Positions 24,633-33,615 of a stretch of 64,000 nucleotides of DNA are shown here, piece by piece. The notes beneath the pieces are model-generated. The model saw only the letters and a program-made list of their open reading frames with translations, made no database searches and was not told the origin of the DNA. Made by a program: the position numbers and the translations under genes. The stretch is from positions 62,001 through 126,000 of the forward strand of contig NZ_RZJR01000012.1 of NCBI RefSeq assembly GCF_003990975.1, in the 5' to 3' direction. The stretch is from Cohnella sp. AR92. Lineage in GTDB: Bacteria > Bacillota > Bacilli > Paenibacillales > Paenibacillaceae. Positions within the stretch are counted from its first letter, which is position 1. Each line of letters begins with the position of its first letter.

Positions 24633-27200
24633 ATGGCGGCACAGATGCCGATAGAGCAGGCGATACCGCGGCTTCGGGAGGCGCTTGGAGCGCGCAAGAG
24701 CGCGGTGCTGGTGGCGGAGCCGGGAGCGGGCAAGACGACGAGGGTGCCGATCGCGCTGCTGGACGAGCCTTGGCTCAATGGGAGAAAGATCGTGATGCTG
24801 GAGCCGAGGAAGCTCGCGGCCCGCAACGCGGCTCGATATATGGCATCAACCTTGGGGGAAAAGGTAGGGGAGACGGTCGGCTATCGGGTCCGGATGGATA
24901 CGAGAGTCGGCCCGAAGACGCGGATCGAGGTCGTGACGGAGGGCGTGCTGACGAGAATGCTGCAGAGCGATCCGTCGCTGGAGGAAGCGGGGCTCGTCAT
25001 CTTCGACGAGTACCACGAGCGAAGCCTGCAGGCGGATCTCGGGCTTGCCCTGGCGCTCCAGTGCCGAGCTCTGTTCCGCGAGGACCTGCGGATCGCGGTC
25101 ATGTCCGCGACGCTGGAGGCGGAGCCGGTCGCGGACCTTCTGGACGGAGCTCCGATCGTGCGAAGCGAAGGCCGGATGTTCCCCGTCGAGACGAGGTACG
25201 CGTCGAGCAAGCGGGAAGGGACGATCGAGGCGGAGGCCGCCGCGGTCGTCGCGAGAGCCCTCGCGGAGCAGGCCGAGGGCGACGTGCTCGTGTTCTTGCC
25301 CGGAGCGGGGGAGATCCGCCGCACCGAGGCGAGGCTTCGCGCGGCGCTGGCGGGCCGCGCGGTGGACGTGGCGCCGCTGCACGGGAGCTTGCCGCAGGAG
25401 GCGCAGGACCGCGCGCTCGCTCCGAGCGAGCCGGGAAGGCGCAAGGTCGTGCTGAGCACGGCGGTGGCGGAATCGAGCCTGACCGTGGAAGGGATTCGGA
25501 TCGTCGTCGACGGAGGGCTGATGCGCGTTCCGCGGTTCTCGCCGCGGACGGGAATGGCCCGCCTGGAGACGGTGCCCGTATCGCTCGCCTCGGCCGACCA
25601 GAGGCGGGGACGCGCCGGACGCTTGGCGCCGGGCGTCTGCTATCGGCTATGGACGGAAGAGGAGCATCGGCGCCTGGCGCCGGTCGGGACGCCGGAGATT
25701 CTCGCGGCCGATCTGGCGGGGCTTGCTTTGGATTTGGCGGTGTGGGGAGTCAACGATCCGCAGGAGCTGGCTTGGCTCGATCCGCCTTCGCCCGCGGCCT
25801 ACGGCCAGGCGAGGGAATTGCTGACGGAGCTCGGCGCGCTGACGGATGGCGGCAAGCTGTCCGCGCACGGCGAGCGGATGGCTCGCTTCGGGGTACATCC
25901 GCGTCTTGCGCATATGCTGCTTCAATCGAGCGCGCTCGGGCTGGCCGAGGAAGCAAGCCGGCTGGCCGCGCTGCTCGGCGAGCGCGATCTGCTGCGCGGG
26001 GACGCCTACCGCAGCGTGGACGTGGCGCTTCGCGTGAAGGCGCTGCGGGAGGGAGGAGCGCACGTCGACGAGCGAGTCCGCGAGCGGCTTCTGTCCGAAG
26101 CCGCGGAGCTGCGGCGATCGCTCGCTCAATTGGGCGGAAGCGCGGAGAAGGGGTCGGCCGCGGGGACGAACTCGGGTGCGGTCACGGCCTCGGCTACGGG
26201 CGCGGGCTTGGGAGCGATAACCTCCGCGCCGGTGGCGGACGCCTTGGGCGTCCTGCTCGGCTTCGCCTACCCGGACCGCATCGGCCGCCGCCGCGGGCCC
26301 GGCCGCTACACGCTCAGCATCGGGCGCGGAGCCGAGCTGCCCGAGGGGCAGCTCCTCGCCCAAGCGGAATACCTGGTCGCCGCGGAGCTCGACGACCAAG
26401 GGCAGGAGGGCCGCGTGCAGCTCGCCGCGTCCCTGGCGGAGGCGGATCTCGAGCGGCATTTCTCCTCTCTGATCCGCCTGGAGGAGATCGTCCGCTGGGA
26501 CGCCGAAGCCCAGGCGGTCCGGGCGCGGGAGACCCGGCGGCTCGGAGCGATCGTGCTCTCCGAGCGCCCCCTGGCGAAGCCGTCCCCCGAGAAGGTAACG
26601 GAGGCGCTCCTTCAGGGGCTTCGCCAGGAAGGCCTCGCTATGCTCCCTTGGAGCCGCGCCGCGAGACAGCTTCAGGAGCGCGGCATCTTCCTCGCGGGGA
26701 GCGATCCCGCTTGGCCGGATTGGTCCGACGCCGCGCTGCTGGACACCCTCGAGGAATGGCTCGCCCCTTACCTGGGAGGCATGAAGAGCCGAGGCGACCT
26801 GCAGCGCCTGAATCTCGTCCAGGCGTTGGAATCGTCGCTCAGCTGGGAGCAGCGTTCCGCTCTGGACCGGGAAGCTCCGACGCACATCGCGGTGCCGAGC
26901 GGCTCGCGCATCGCGGTCGACTATTCGAACCCGGAGGCGCCATTCATCGCGGTGCGCCTGCAGGAGATGTTCGGGCTGCCCGATACTCCGCGAATCGCGA
27001 GAGGCCGGGTGCCGCTGACGATCCATCTGCTGTCGCCGGCCCAGCGTCCGGTTCAGGTGACCCGCGATCTTGCCAGCTTCTGGTCGAATGCGTACTTCGA
27101 GGTTCGCAAGGACCTCAAGGGGCGGTACCCCAAGCATTATTGGCCGGACGATCCGATGGAGGCGTCCGCCACGCGCCGGGTCAGGCCGCCGGGCTCCTGA
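24633..27200 (+). CDS. hrpB: ATP-dependent helicase HrpB
   Basis: An 855-residue DEAH-type RNA helicase of the HrpB family. Walker A is AEPGAGKTTR (residues about 29-38), motif II is DEYHERS, motif III SAT, motif VI QRRGRAGR; the HrpB-specific C-terminal domain with WPDDPMEA is intact. Its physiological substrate is unknown. An Ala/Gly/Ser/Thr-rich insert around residues 508-535 looks like a flexible linker. ATG 24633 is chosen since GGAGGGA lies eight bases before it; a TTG at 24603 is less likely. A 2.7-kb overlapping frame is a GC-driven shadow. Confidence 0.93.
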   Translation: MAAQMPIEQAIPRLREALGARKSAVLVAEPGAGKTTRVPIALLDEPWLNGRKIVMLEPRKLAARNAARYMASTLGEKVGETVGYRVRMDTRVGPKTRIEVVTEGVLTRMLQSDPSLEEAGLVIFDEYHERSLQADLGLALALQCRALFREDLRIAVMSATLEAEPVADLLDGAPIVRSEGRMFPVETRYASSKREGTIEAEAAAVVARALAEQAEGDVLVFLPGAGEIRRTEARLRAALAGRAVDVAPLHGSLPQEAQDRALAPSEPGRRKVVLSTAVAESSLTVEGIRIVVDGGLMRVPRFSPRTGMARLETVPVSLASADQRRGRAGRLAPGVCYRLWTEEEHRRLAPVGTPEILAADLAGLALDLAVWGVNDPQELAWLDPPSPAAYGQARELLTELGALTDGGKLSAHGERMARFGVHPRLAHMLLQSSALGLAEEASRLAALLGERDLLRGDAYRSVDVALRVKALREGGAHVDERVRERLLSEAAELRRSLAQLGGSAEKGSAAGTNSGAVTASATGAGLGAITSAPVADALGVLLGFAYPDRIGRRRGPGRYTLSIGRGAELPEGQLLAQAEYLVAAELDDQGQEGRVQLAASLAEADLERHFSSLIRLEEIVRWDAEAQAVRARETRRLGAIVLSERPLAKPSPEKVTEALLQGLRQEGLAMLPWSRAARQLQERGIFLAGSDPAWPDWSDAALLDTLEEWLAPYLGGMKSRGDLQRLNLVQALESSLSWEQRSALDREAPTHIAVPSGSRIAVDYSNPEAPFIAVRLQEMFGLPDTPRIARGRVPLTIHLLSPAQRPVQVTRDLASFWSNAYFEVRKDLKGRYPKHYWPDDPMEASATRRVRPPGS

Positions 27201-27298
27201 TTCGATACGACTCAAGAGAGCGCAAATATGCTATCATGAGAAAAAAAGGGAGTTAAGGGATAAAGATCCTTTTGCTGCTCGTTGAAGGGGGAGGAGAG

Positions 27299-27964
27299 TT
27301 GAAGCTATTTTTCCTATTCGGATTGCTCTGGTGGCTGTTAGGCAACCCGTTCCTGGCGTTCCTCGTTCTCGTTATCATCCTCTATTTCCTGGAGAGACGG
27401 TTTATCGGCCTGACTCCGAGCTTGTTCCGGCCTTTTAAGAGAAGGAGCTCCATCAACAAGCAGAGAAGGCAGATCCAGCTCAATCCGCATGACGTGTCGG
27501 CGAAGTCGGAACTGGCGAGGCTTTACCTCGAAGGGAGAAAATACAAGGAAGCCAGAGAGGTGCTGACCGGAATCGAATCGCGGATGGAGCACTCGGCGGA
27601 ATATTGGAGCGACCTTGGGCTCAGCGAGCTGGGGCTGGGACGACTGCCGGAAGGGGAACGGGCGCTTAAGCGGGCGCTGGAGATCAGCCCTCGCGTCAAG
27701 TACGGCATTCCCTATCTGCGCTTGGGGGAAGCATTCGCCCAGAGCGAGCCGCAGAAGGCGCTGGAATATCTCGAGGAGTTCAAGTCCATTCATTCCTCCT
27801 CGTGCGAGGCCTATTATCGGCTGGGGCTCGTCTATGAGAAGATGGACCGCAAGGAGGAAGCGAAGAGCGCTTACGGCGAGTGCCGGACGATCTATCGCTC
27901 GCTGCCGAAGTATATGAAGAGAAAAGAGCGCAAGTGGATGCTGAAGAGCCTCCTCAAGCGTTGA
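27299..27964 (+). CDS. Membrane-anchored tetratricopeptide-repeat protein
   Basis: A 221-residue protein with two closely spaced N-terminal membrane segments (LFFLFGLLWWLLG and FLAFLVLVIILYFLE) followed by a basic linker and three to four TPR units (NPHDVSAKSELARLYLEGRKYKEAREVL, EYWSDLGLSELGLGRLPEGERALKRAL, CEAYYRLGLVYEKMDRKEEAKSAY). TPR domains bind other proteins, so a scaffold on the cytosolic membrane face is likely. TTG 27299 directly follows GGGGGAGGAGAG. It lies 98 bp after hrpB. Confidence 0.8.
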   Translation: MKLFFLFGLLWWLLGNPFLAFLVLVIILYFLERRFIGLTPSLFRPFKRRSSINKQRRQIQLNPHDVSAKSELARLYLEGRKYKEAREVLTGIESRMEHSAEYWSDLGLSELGLGRLPEGERALKRALEISPRVKYGIPYLRLGEAFAQSEPQKALEYLEEFKSIHSSSCEAYYRLGLVYEKMDRKEEAKSAYGECRTIYRSLPKYMKRKERKWMLKSLLKR

Positions 27965-27980
27965 TTCGAACATGGAAAAA

Positions 27981-28000
27981 GGGAGCCGCCGCAGGCTCCC
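27981..28000 (-). terminator. Terminator for the acidic-protein gene
   Basis: GGGAGCC / GGCTCCC stem with a six-base loop. Read on the minus strand it is followed by TTTTT, so it fits the minus-strand gene best; it also sits just after the TPR gene and may serve both. Confidence 0.75.
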
Positions 28001-28019
28001 TTCGGTATGATAAGAAGAA

Positions 28020-28316
28020 TTAGTCCAGGGCAGCTTCGACTTCCGAATCGGACTCTTCGGCTTGCTCGTCCGACGCTTCGGCTGCTGGTTCTTCCGCTTG
28101 GTCTTCAAGAGCGGCTTCCTCGGAGCTCTCTTCCAAGCTCTCTTGGGCCTCAGCTTCCGCTTCTTCCGCTTGCGCTTCGGCAACGGGTTCGTCAGCTGCC
28201 TCTTCTACCGCTTGAGCGGCTTCTTCTTGCTCAATGGATGCTTCTTCCGACTCGGACTCGGATTGTGCATCCGCTTCCAAAACTTCTTCGACGACTACTT
28301 CTTCGTTCGTGTCCAT
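28020..28316 (-). CDS. Small, extremely acidic low-complexity protein
   Basis: A 98-residue protein made almost only of Glu, Ala, Ser, Gln, Val and Asp: I count 34 Glu and 7 Asp, no Lys, Arg, His, Cys or aromatic residue. There is no signal peptide or membrane segment. ATG 28316 (MDTNEEVVV) follows an AGGAGG site, and a terminator closes the gene, so it is probably real and expressed. It should be intrinsically disordered and strongly negative. Function unknown; binding of cations or of basic proteins is only a guess. An upstream ATG at 28334 would swallow the ribosome site. Confidence 0.7.
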   Translation of the reverse strand: MDTNEEVVVEEVLEADAQSESESEEASIEQEEAAQAVEEAADEPVAEAQAEEAEAEAQESLEESSEEAALEDQAEEPAAEASDEQAEESDSEVEAALD

Positions 28317-28537
28317 CGTCCATCCTCCTGTCATTTTATATAGAAGGAATTTCCCTCTGTCATCAAATTACCATGTTATTCTTAAAGTGGAAACGGTGTT
28401 AATTTAGGGGAAAATGTAAGCTTTCCTCGAAAACCCCATTTGTAAAGAAACCGTAATATGTAAGGGCTTATCCGACATTTCACGCAGCTGACAACAACCC
28501 CGTTCGGCTGTCGATATCGAGGGATTGCCGCAGAGAT

Positions 28538-28566
28538 TTGACATCGTCGGCCCGATCCCTTATATT
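28538..28566 (+). promoter_or_regulatory. Consensus sigma-A promoter of the pseudouridine synthase gene
   Basis: TTGACA (28538-28543), 17-bp spacer, TATATT (28561-28566). The implied transcript starts near 28573 and reaches ATG 28600 with a short leader, which supports the long form of the protein. Confidence 0.85.
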
Positions 28567-28599
28567 GTGGGGCGAAGATGGAGAACGGAGTGGATCGAC

Positions 28600-29850
28600 A
28601 TGAGAGGAGCCGGACGGAATCGGCAGGATCACGGCGGAGCGCGCGGAAGCAGAAGCGGAGGCGGAGGCGCGCAAGGCGGCTCGCGGGGGAACGGCGGCGC
28701 GCAGCGCGGCGGCCAACGGAACGATGACAGACGGCGCGGAGACGGACGCGGGGAAGGACGCCGCGGCGAGGACAGAAGACCGGGCTCGTTCGGACGTCCG
28801 AGCGCCAAGGGCTCGCCGCGTTCGGGAGGCTTCGCGACGGGAAGAACGGAACGCGCATCGTCCCGGCCGCACGGGGCGAATGCGGCCGGCGGCCAGCGAA
28901 GAGGCGAGCCGGCGGCCAGAGGCACGAGCACGCAAGGCATGAGCGACCGCGACCTGGTGCGCTCTTACGCGGAGCCGCTAAAGCTCGGGCGCCGCAAGGG
29001 AGAATGGCTCGACGTCCGCCTGCCGGAGACGCTCGTCGGCGCGCCTGTCCAGAAGGTCATGCAGCAGACGCCGCTGGCGCCGAAGTTGGCGAACAAGCTG
29101 GCGCAATCCAAAGGAGTCATCCTCCAGGGCTCGATTCTGCGTTTGCAGCTATTCCCTTCGGAGGCCATCGATTTTCCCGCGGATTGGATGGAACTGAACG
29201 TGCTGTACGAGGACGACTTCACGCTCGTGGTTAACAAGCCGTCGGGCATCGAGGTTCATCCGAGCGAGCACGGGCAGCGGCGCACGCTGGCGCACGGGGT
29301 CGCCTCTTATTACGAGATGACGAACCAGCAGGTCCGTATCCGCCACATCCACCGCATCGATAAGGAAACGACAGGCCCCGTTCTTTATGCGAAGAACGAA
29401 TTCGCCCACTATCAGTACGACAAGGCGATGCGGGAGAAGAAGATCGAGAGAATCTATCTTGCGCTGGCCGAAGGCGTTCTGGAGAAGGACAGAGGAACGA
29501 TCAACAAGCCGATCGGACAGGACCGCCACCACTCGACGAAGCGGAGAGTCAGCGAGACCGGGGATCCGGCGGTGACGCATTACGAGGTCGTCGAGCGGTT
29601 CGCCGACCATACGCTTGTCCGCCTCCGCCTGGAGACCGGCCGAACGCACCAGATTCGCGTTCACCTGTCCGCCATCGGGCACCCGCTCGCCGGCGACGGC
29701 ATGTACGGAGGCAAAAGGGGGCTGATCGCCAGGCAGGCGCTCCACGGGGAGAAGCTGATCTGGCATCATCCTTGGACGAACGAGCCGCTGTCGGCGAGGG
29801 CTCCTCTTCCGGACGACTTCGCGGAGGCTCTTGAGAAGCTGCGGGGATAG
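28600..29850 (+). CDS. RluA/RluD-family pseudouridine synthase with Arg/Gly-rich N-terminal tail
   Basis: A 416-residue RNA-modifying enzyme. Residues about 2-112 are a disordered RGG-type tail (repeated RGGQR, GRGEGRRG and similar). The rest is a complete synthase: an S4-like start (RLPETLVGAPVQKVM), VVNKPSGIEVHP, the catalytic HRIDKETTG with its Asp, and LETGRTHQIRVHLS. It isomerises uridine in rRNA or tRNA; the target cannot be told. ATG 28600 follows a GGAG site and a nearby consensus promoter. ATG 28939 would give a tail-less form and could be an internal start. The tail could raise RNA affinity. Confidence 0.87.
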   Translation: MRGAGRNRQDHGGARGSRSGGGGAQGGSRGNGGAQRGGQRNDDRRRGDGRGEGRRGEDRRPGSFGRPSAKGSPRSGGFATGRTERASSRPHGANAAGGQRRGEPAARGTSTQGMSDRDLVRSYAEPLKLGRRKGEWLDVRLPETLVGAPVQKVMQQTPLAPKLANKLAQSKGVILQGSILRLQLFPSEAIDFPADWMELNVLYEDDFTLVVNKPSGIEVHPSEHGQRRTLAHGVASYYEMTNQQVRIRHIHRIDKETTGPVLYAKNEFAHYQYDKAMREKKIERIYLALAEGVLEKDRGTINKPIGQDRHHSTKRRVSETGDPAVTHYEVVERFADHTLVRLRLETGRTHQIRVHLSAIGHPLAGDGMYGGKRGLIARQALHGEKLIWHHPWTNEPLSARAPLPDDFAEALEKLRG

Positions 29851-29866
29851 GATATAAATATAGGTA

Positions 29867-29898
29867 AGAGGCCGTCCTATAGGACGGCCTTATTCTTA
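29867..29898. terminator. Bidirectional terminator between the synthase and MFS genes
   Basis: AGGCCGTCC / GGACGGCCT stem with a TATA loop between two convergent genes, with TTATTCTT after it on the plus strand and CTTACC on the other side. Confidence 0.8.
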
Positions 29899-29904
29899 TC
29901 GCAC

Positions 29905-31296
29905 TCACCGGCTTTCGCTTATCGCTTCGGGTTGCTTGGAATACCGAAGGTTCATCGCAAGCAAGAGCAATGCAATGGCGGCGAGAACGATCCCGAGAAT
30001 TCGAAATCCCGCAAAGTCGAACTCCCCTCCCATAATGATGCCGGTCAATAAGGAAGACATCATGGTGCCGAAGTATCTCGACGTATTAAACAGACCGGAT
30101 GCTACCCCCGCCATTTCTCTCGGAGAGCTTGCGAACAATGCCGCTTGCATTCCGACGGTATTCAGCCCGTTGCTAAACCCGAACGCAACCAACGCCAAGC
30201 CTATGCTGACGATCGGCGAAGACGGAGTCCATGTTACGATCCATACCGAACCCGCTGTCATCAGCAAGGCGGATACGATCAAGGCGGGTCTTGGTCCCGA
30301 TCGGTCGACCCATTTGCCGGCAATCGGCGAAGCGGCGATTGAACTGAGCCCCAAAGCGAGCATAAGAATCCCCGTATGGAACTCGCTGAGATGGCGCACC
30401 ATTTGCAGATAGGACGGGACCCCGAAGAAGAGCGCGTAATAAAGGAGATTCACAAGCAAGTATTGAACGTTGACCCGGGTCAGCTCGGGGTGATCGCCGA
30501 AAGTGCGCAACGGAATAAAGGGCGACGGCGAGCGTAACTCGTGCCGGGCGAAGATTCCTATCGCCGCGAGTCCAAACAACCCGACCGTCATATCCCATGC
30601 GGAGAGATGACCGGAAGCTTTCGCCGACAGCACGCCGACGAGCAGAGCGACCAGCCCCGCCGCGAAGAGCAGAATCCCCGCAATGTCCATAGCTCCCAGC
30701 CATCCTCTCAAGGACAGGCGGCGCGCAACCGAAGCAGACGGACCATCCATAGGGATCATCTTCCATGCAAGCAGGAAGCTTGCCGCCACGAACGGAATAT
30801 TGACGATAAAGATAGCGGGCCAATCCCACCACTCAATCAAGGCTCCTCCCGCAAAAGGTCCTATAGCCGCCGCGCCGGATAAGAGGATGGATAAGCCTGC
30901 AAGCGCGGACGCTTGCTTTTCCGTTATATAGATGCGGATAATCGCCGTCCCGACCGCAATGAGCATGCTTGTTCCGATCGCTTGCACGATACGGAATACG
31001 ATAAGCCATCCCAAACTCGGAGAAAAGGGAGCCAGCAAAGCAGCTGCCAAAGAGACGGCAAGACCGGCCAGAAATATTTTCCTCCGGCCTAATAGATCGC
31101 TTACCCTCCCCATAACGGGCTGTGCTATCGCGCTCGCGATGTAAAAAGAAAAAACAACCCAGGAAACGGAAGTGAAATCAACCCGATAGACTTCTTGTAA
31201 TTTGGAGATAGCCACGGCAATCATCGAGGAGTTCAGCGGGTTTAATAGTATTCCTAAACCAACGGAGATCATCAGCCATCTGTCGCGAGTTTTCAT
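29905..31296 (-). CDS. MFS drug/solute exporter (DHA family)
   Basis: A 463-residue membrane transporter with about 14 hydrophobic segments. Motif A is GRVSDLLGRRK in the loop after helix 2; a second copy-like motif (GKWVDRSGPRP) lies in the middle of the C-terminal half. The N-terminus NPLNSSMIAVAISKL and the overall pattern resemble the DHA2 (EmrB-like) drug exporters driven by protons. The substrate is unknown. ATG 31296 follows GGAGGTTAGGG. The divergent LysR gene, 120 bp away, is the likely regulator. Confidence 0.87.
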   Translation of the reverse strand: MKTRDRWLMISVGLGILLNPLNSSMIAVAISKLQEVYRVDFTSVSWVVFSFYIASAIAQPVMGRVSDLLGRRKIFLAGLAVSLAAALLAPFSPSLGWLIVFRIVQAIGTSMLIAVGTAIIRIYITEKQASALAGLSILLSGAAAIGPFAGGALIEWWDWPAIFIVNIPFVAASFLLAWKMIPMDGPSASVARRLSLRGWLGAMDIAGILLFAAGLVALLVGVLSAKASGHLSAWDMTVGLFGLAAIGIFARHELRSPSPFIPLRTFGDHPELTRVNVQYLLVNLLYYALFFGVPSYLQMVRHLSEFHTGILMLALGLSSIAASPIAGKWVDRSGPRPALIVSALLMTAGSVWIVTWTPSSPIVSIGLALVAFGFSNGLNTVGMQAALFASSPREMAGVASGLFNTSRYFGTMMSSLLTGIIMGGEFDFAGFRILGIVLAAIALLLLAMNLRYSKQPEAISESR

Positions 31297-31416
31297 CCCT
31301 AACCTCCATCATCGTAATTGCTTTTTATCATAATCAAAGACGTTCATTCGCTCCAACGCATTTTAAGTCATGTTATTATGGCTTTAAAGGAATGAGGACG
31401 TGGAGGAGGGCGGAAA

Positions 31417-32304
31417 ATGGAGCTTCTGCAGTTGCGCTATTTTGTGGCGGTGGCCCGATTGGAGCATGTCACCGAAGCCGCAAGGAGTTTGCACGTCACG
31501 CAATCGTCGCTCAGCAAAACGATTCAACGCCTGGAAGAAGATTTGGGAGTTCCTCTCTTCGATAGATACGGGAGGAAGCTTCGGCTGAATGAGTTCGGAA
31601 GCCGCTTTCTTCGCAGGGCGGAGAGGGCTTTGTTCGAATTGGAGCAAGGGAGGGAGGAGCTTAGCGATCTATCCGGCGCGGAGAGCGGCACGTTAGAGCT
31701 AGCGGTATCCGCCGCCAGCATGCTGCCGCAAATTCTCCGGGAATTTCGCAAGAAGCGTCCGAATATCCAGTTCCATGTGCAAATGTTGACCACCGAGGAG
31801 ATGTCCGCGCGCATGAACCGAGGCGAAGTCGACTTTTGCTTATCTTCGCCGCCTATCGCGGGAGAGGATATTGAAAGCCAGGTTGTCTTCATTGATCCCA
31901 TTGTCGTAGCGGTTCCGACTGGACATCGCTTAGCGGAACGAAGCAGCGTATCCCTGGCGGATCTGAGAGGGGAAAGCTTTGTCGGCATGAAGAAAGGCTA
32001 TGGCACTCGGGATCGATTGGATTCCCTGTGCCGTTCGGCTGGATTCGAATTTTATTACGTGTATGAGGGGGATGAGCCTACGCGGCTGAAAAGCCTCGTG
32101 GAAGCTGAGATTGGCATCGCCTTCCTTCCAAGCTCGGCAAGGATGCCCGGGGAGAAGATTAACTATCTGAAGGTGGAAAGTCATGACCTGTCGCGCGAAA
32201 TCGCTTTGTCCCGGAACAAGAATCGTTACCTTTCGCAGGCGGCATTGGATTTCCGCGAGGTCGTTCTGAGTTACTTCGCAACGTTAGCGAAAGAGTCCAT
32301 ATAA
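31417..32304 (+). CDS. LysR-family transcriptional regulator
   Basis: A 295-residue DNA-binding activator or repressor. The winged helix is at residues 1-60 (LRYFVAVARLEHVTEAARSLHVTQSSLSKTIQRLEEDLGVPLFDR), followed by a LysR substrate-binding domain of two lobes (LELAVSAASMLPQIL, VEAEIGIAFLPSSA). By the usual rule for LysR genes it controls the divergently transcribed MFS exporter through the 31297-31416 gap; no clear T-N11-A box can be singled out there. GGAGGAGGG precedes ATG 31417. Confidence 0.88.
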   Translation: MELLQLRYFVAVARLEHVTEAARSLHVTQSSLSKTIQRLEEDLGVPLFDRYGRKLRLNEFGSRFLRRAERALFELEQGREELSDLSGAESGTLELAVSAASMLPQILREFRKKRPNIQFHVQMLTTEEMSARMNRGEVDFCLSSPPIAGEDIESQVVFIDPIVVAVPTGHRLAERSSVSLADLRGESFVGMKKGYGTRDRLDSLCRSAGFEFYYVYEGDEPTRLKSLVEAEIGIAFLPSSARMPGEKINYLKVESHDLSREIALSRNKNRYLSQAALDFREVVLSYFATLAKESI

Positions 32305-32345
32305 ACGTATGGCAACGTGGGTGTCAACCCGCGGTTGGAACGCCA

Positions 32346-32388
32346 AAAAGGCCGGCCTCTCCGTCATCAAGACTTCCGGGACGGCCCC
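32346..32388 (-). terminator. Possible terminator between convergent LysR and PilZ genes
   Basis: On the minus strand a GC-rich imperfect stem (GGCCG ... CGGCC with inner TCC / GGA) is followed by TTTTT. Pairing is interrupted, so the call is tentative. Confidence 0.4.
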
Positions 32389-32403
32389 GTATTTTTGCAA
32401 CGA

Positions 32404-32790
32404 TCAATGCTCCTGGAAGAACATTTCCTCGCGCTGCTTCTTGGCGTATTTCTTGAGCTCGTCCGTAATGATCTGCTGAAGCTCCTCTTCCTCTTCGAAT
32501 TGAATGCCGTAATGCAAGGAGTGAGCTTTCTGCTCCTGCCATAGGATAGAGCCGCGAACGGTCATCGGCTGCGTCAGTTCGAAGGAGAGGATCAGCTTGC
32601 AGGAATGCTGGTTGGTTCTGAAGTTCAGCGGGGTATCCAGCTTGCAGCCCTTCGGGCTAAGATCGAGAAGCTCGGCTTGCCCCTGCTTGCTCTCCAGCTT
32701 GCTGCTGTCGATCTCGCAGAGTTGGATGAGGCAAGGGACGGCGGGGATAAAATCGTAACGGAACGGTTCGTTTCTTCTAGAGATGGTCAT
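32404..32790 (-). CDS. PilZ-domain protein (putative c-di-GMP receptor)
   Basis: A 128-residue single-domain protein. The PilZ signature (D/N)xSxxG is seen as LLDLSPKGCKLD, preceded by an Arg-bearing N-terminus (ISRRNEPFRY) that could supply the c-di-GMP-binding arginines, and followed by beta strands ending GIQFEEEE. Upstream residues in the open frame are not translated, since GGAGG lies about ten bases before ATG 32790. The output partner is unknown; neither a cyclase nor a phosphodiesterase lies in the window. Confidence 0.8.
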   Translation of the reverse strand: MTISRRNEPFRYDFIPAVPCLIQLCEIDSSKLESKQGQAELLDLSPKGCKLDTPLNFRTNQHSCKLILSFELTQPMTVRGSILWQEQKAHSLHYGIQFEEEEELQQIITDELKKYAKKQREEMFFQEH

Positions 32791-32957
32791 TGGGCCGGAA
32801 CCTCCAGATCCTTTCGTATTCCCAAGCATGTAAGGAGTATTATAGATTCGGTTTCTGAACAATTACTGAAAACAATCTTGAAAATAGAAACGGCTTTTGC
32901 CGCTCTCCCGCTTGCGAAGTAAACTCCGTTGTGTTATTTTATTGTTCGAGAACGAAA

Positions 32958-32980
32958 TGACCGGATTGTTATTTTGGTCA
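32958..32980. promoter_or_regulatory. TetR operator upstream of its own gene
   Basis: TGACC-N13-GGTCA, 17 bp before the TetR start. The same 23-bp architecture occurs before the YhgE gene. Confidence 0.7.
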
Positions 32981-32997
32981 GTTTCTGAAGAGGGGAG

Positions 32998-33594
32998 TTG
33001 GAAGAGATCGCGGAGAGAAAGCAGACGGACCGCCGCAAGCTGATCGTGGAAGCCGCCGCCCGTTCTTTCGAGACGTTCGGCTACAAGGGCACGACGATGG
33101 ATCAGGTCGCTAAGCTCGCCAAAGTAGGCAAAGGGACGATCTACACCTTTTACGCGAATAAAGAAGAGCTCTTCGAGGAGATCATGACCGGCCTCATTCA
33201 GGAGCTGAAGGTCGTCGCGGACGGAATTCTGGACGAGAATCTGCCCTTCGCGGACAATCTGATGAACGTTCTTCATAAGGTGTCCGATTACCGGGATCGT
33301 CATGCGCTGGCGGTGAAGCTCTCGCAGGAGGTTCGAGATATCGGAACTCCGATGGCGAAGGAAGGGCTCGAGAAAGTGGAGAAGGCGATCATCGCCTATA
33401 TTGCCCGCCATGTGAAGGAAGCATCGGACAAGGGAGAGATCAGGCCCTGCAATCCGGAGCTGACCGCCTACATGATGCTTAAGATGTACTTGGCGCTCAC
33501 CGCGCAGGGGCATCATCTGCACGAACCGCTGAGCAAAGAAGAGATCTTAAAGAGCTTCCGGTTCTATTGCTATGAAGGGTTGGCTACTCGCTGA
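32998..33594 (+). CDS. TetR-family transcriptional repressor
   Basis: A 198-residue regulator. The N-terminal HTH (RKLIVEAAARSFETFGYKGTTMDQVAKLAKVGKGTIYTFYANKEELF, split here only for reference) is standard; the C-terminal half is the variable ligand domain. The start is TTG 32998 after GAGGGGAG. It lies 64 bp upstream of the YhgE gene, and identical operator frames precede both, so it probably represses itself and YhgE. The ligand is unknown; membrane-active compounds are a reasonable guess given the target. Confidence 0.9.
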   Translation: MEEIAERKQTDRRKLIVEAAARSFETFGYKGTTMDQVAKLAKVGKGTIYTFYANKEELFEEIMTGLIQELKVVADGILDENLPFADNLMNVLHKVSDYRDRHALAVKLSQEVRDIGTPMAKEGLEKVEKAIIAYIARHVKEASDKGEIRPCNPELTAYMMLKMYLALTAQGHHLHEPLSKEEILKSFRFYCYEGLATR

Positions 33595-33615
33595 ACCTTC
33601 TTTTTTGTTCCGGAT

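Noticed and set aside
24290-24826. A 178-codon minus-strand frame before hrpB
   Set aside because: Half of it lies antisense to hrpB, and the rest is AT-rich intergenic sequence without a ribosome site or domain.
24569-27256. An 895-codon frame overlapping hrpB in another frame
   Set aside because: Its sequence is low-complexity Arg/Gly/Ala, typical of an off-frame reading of a GC-rich gene; hrpB carries all helicase motifs and the ribosome site.
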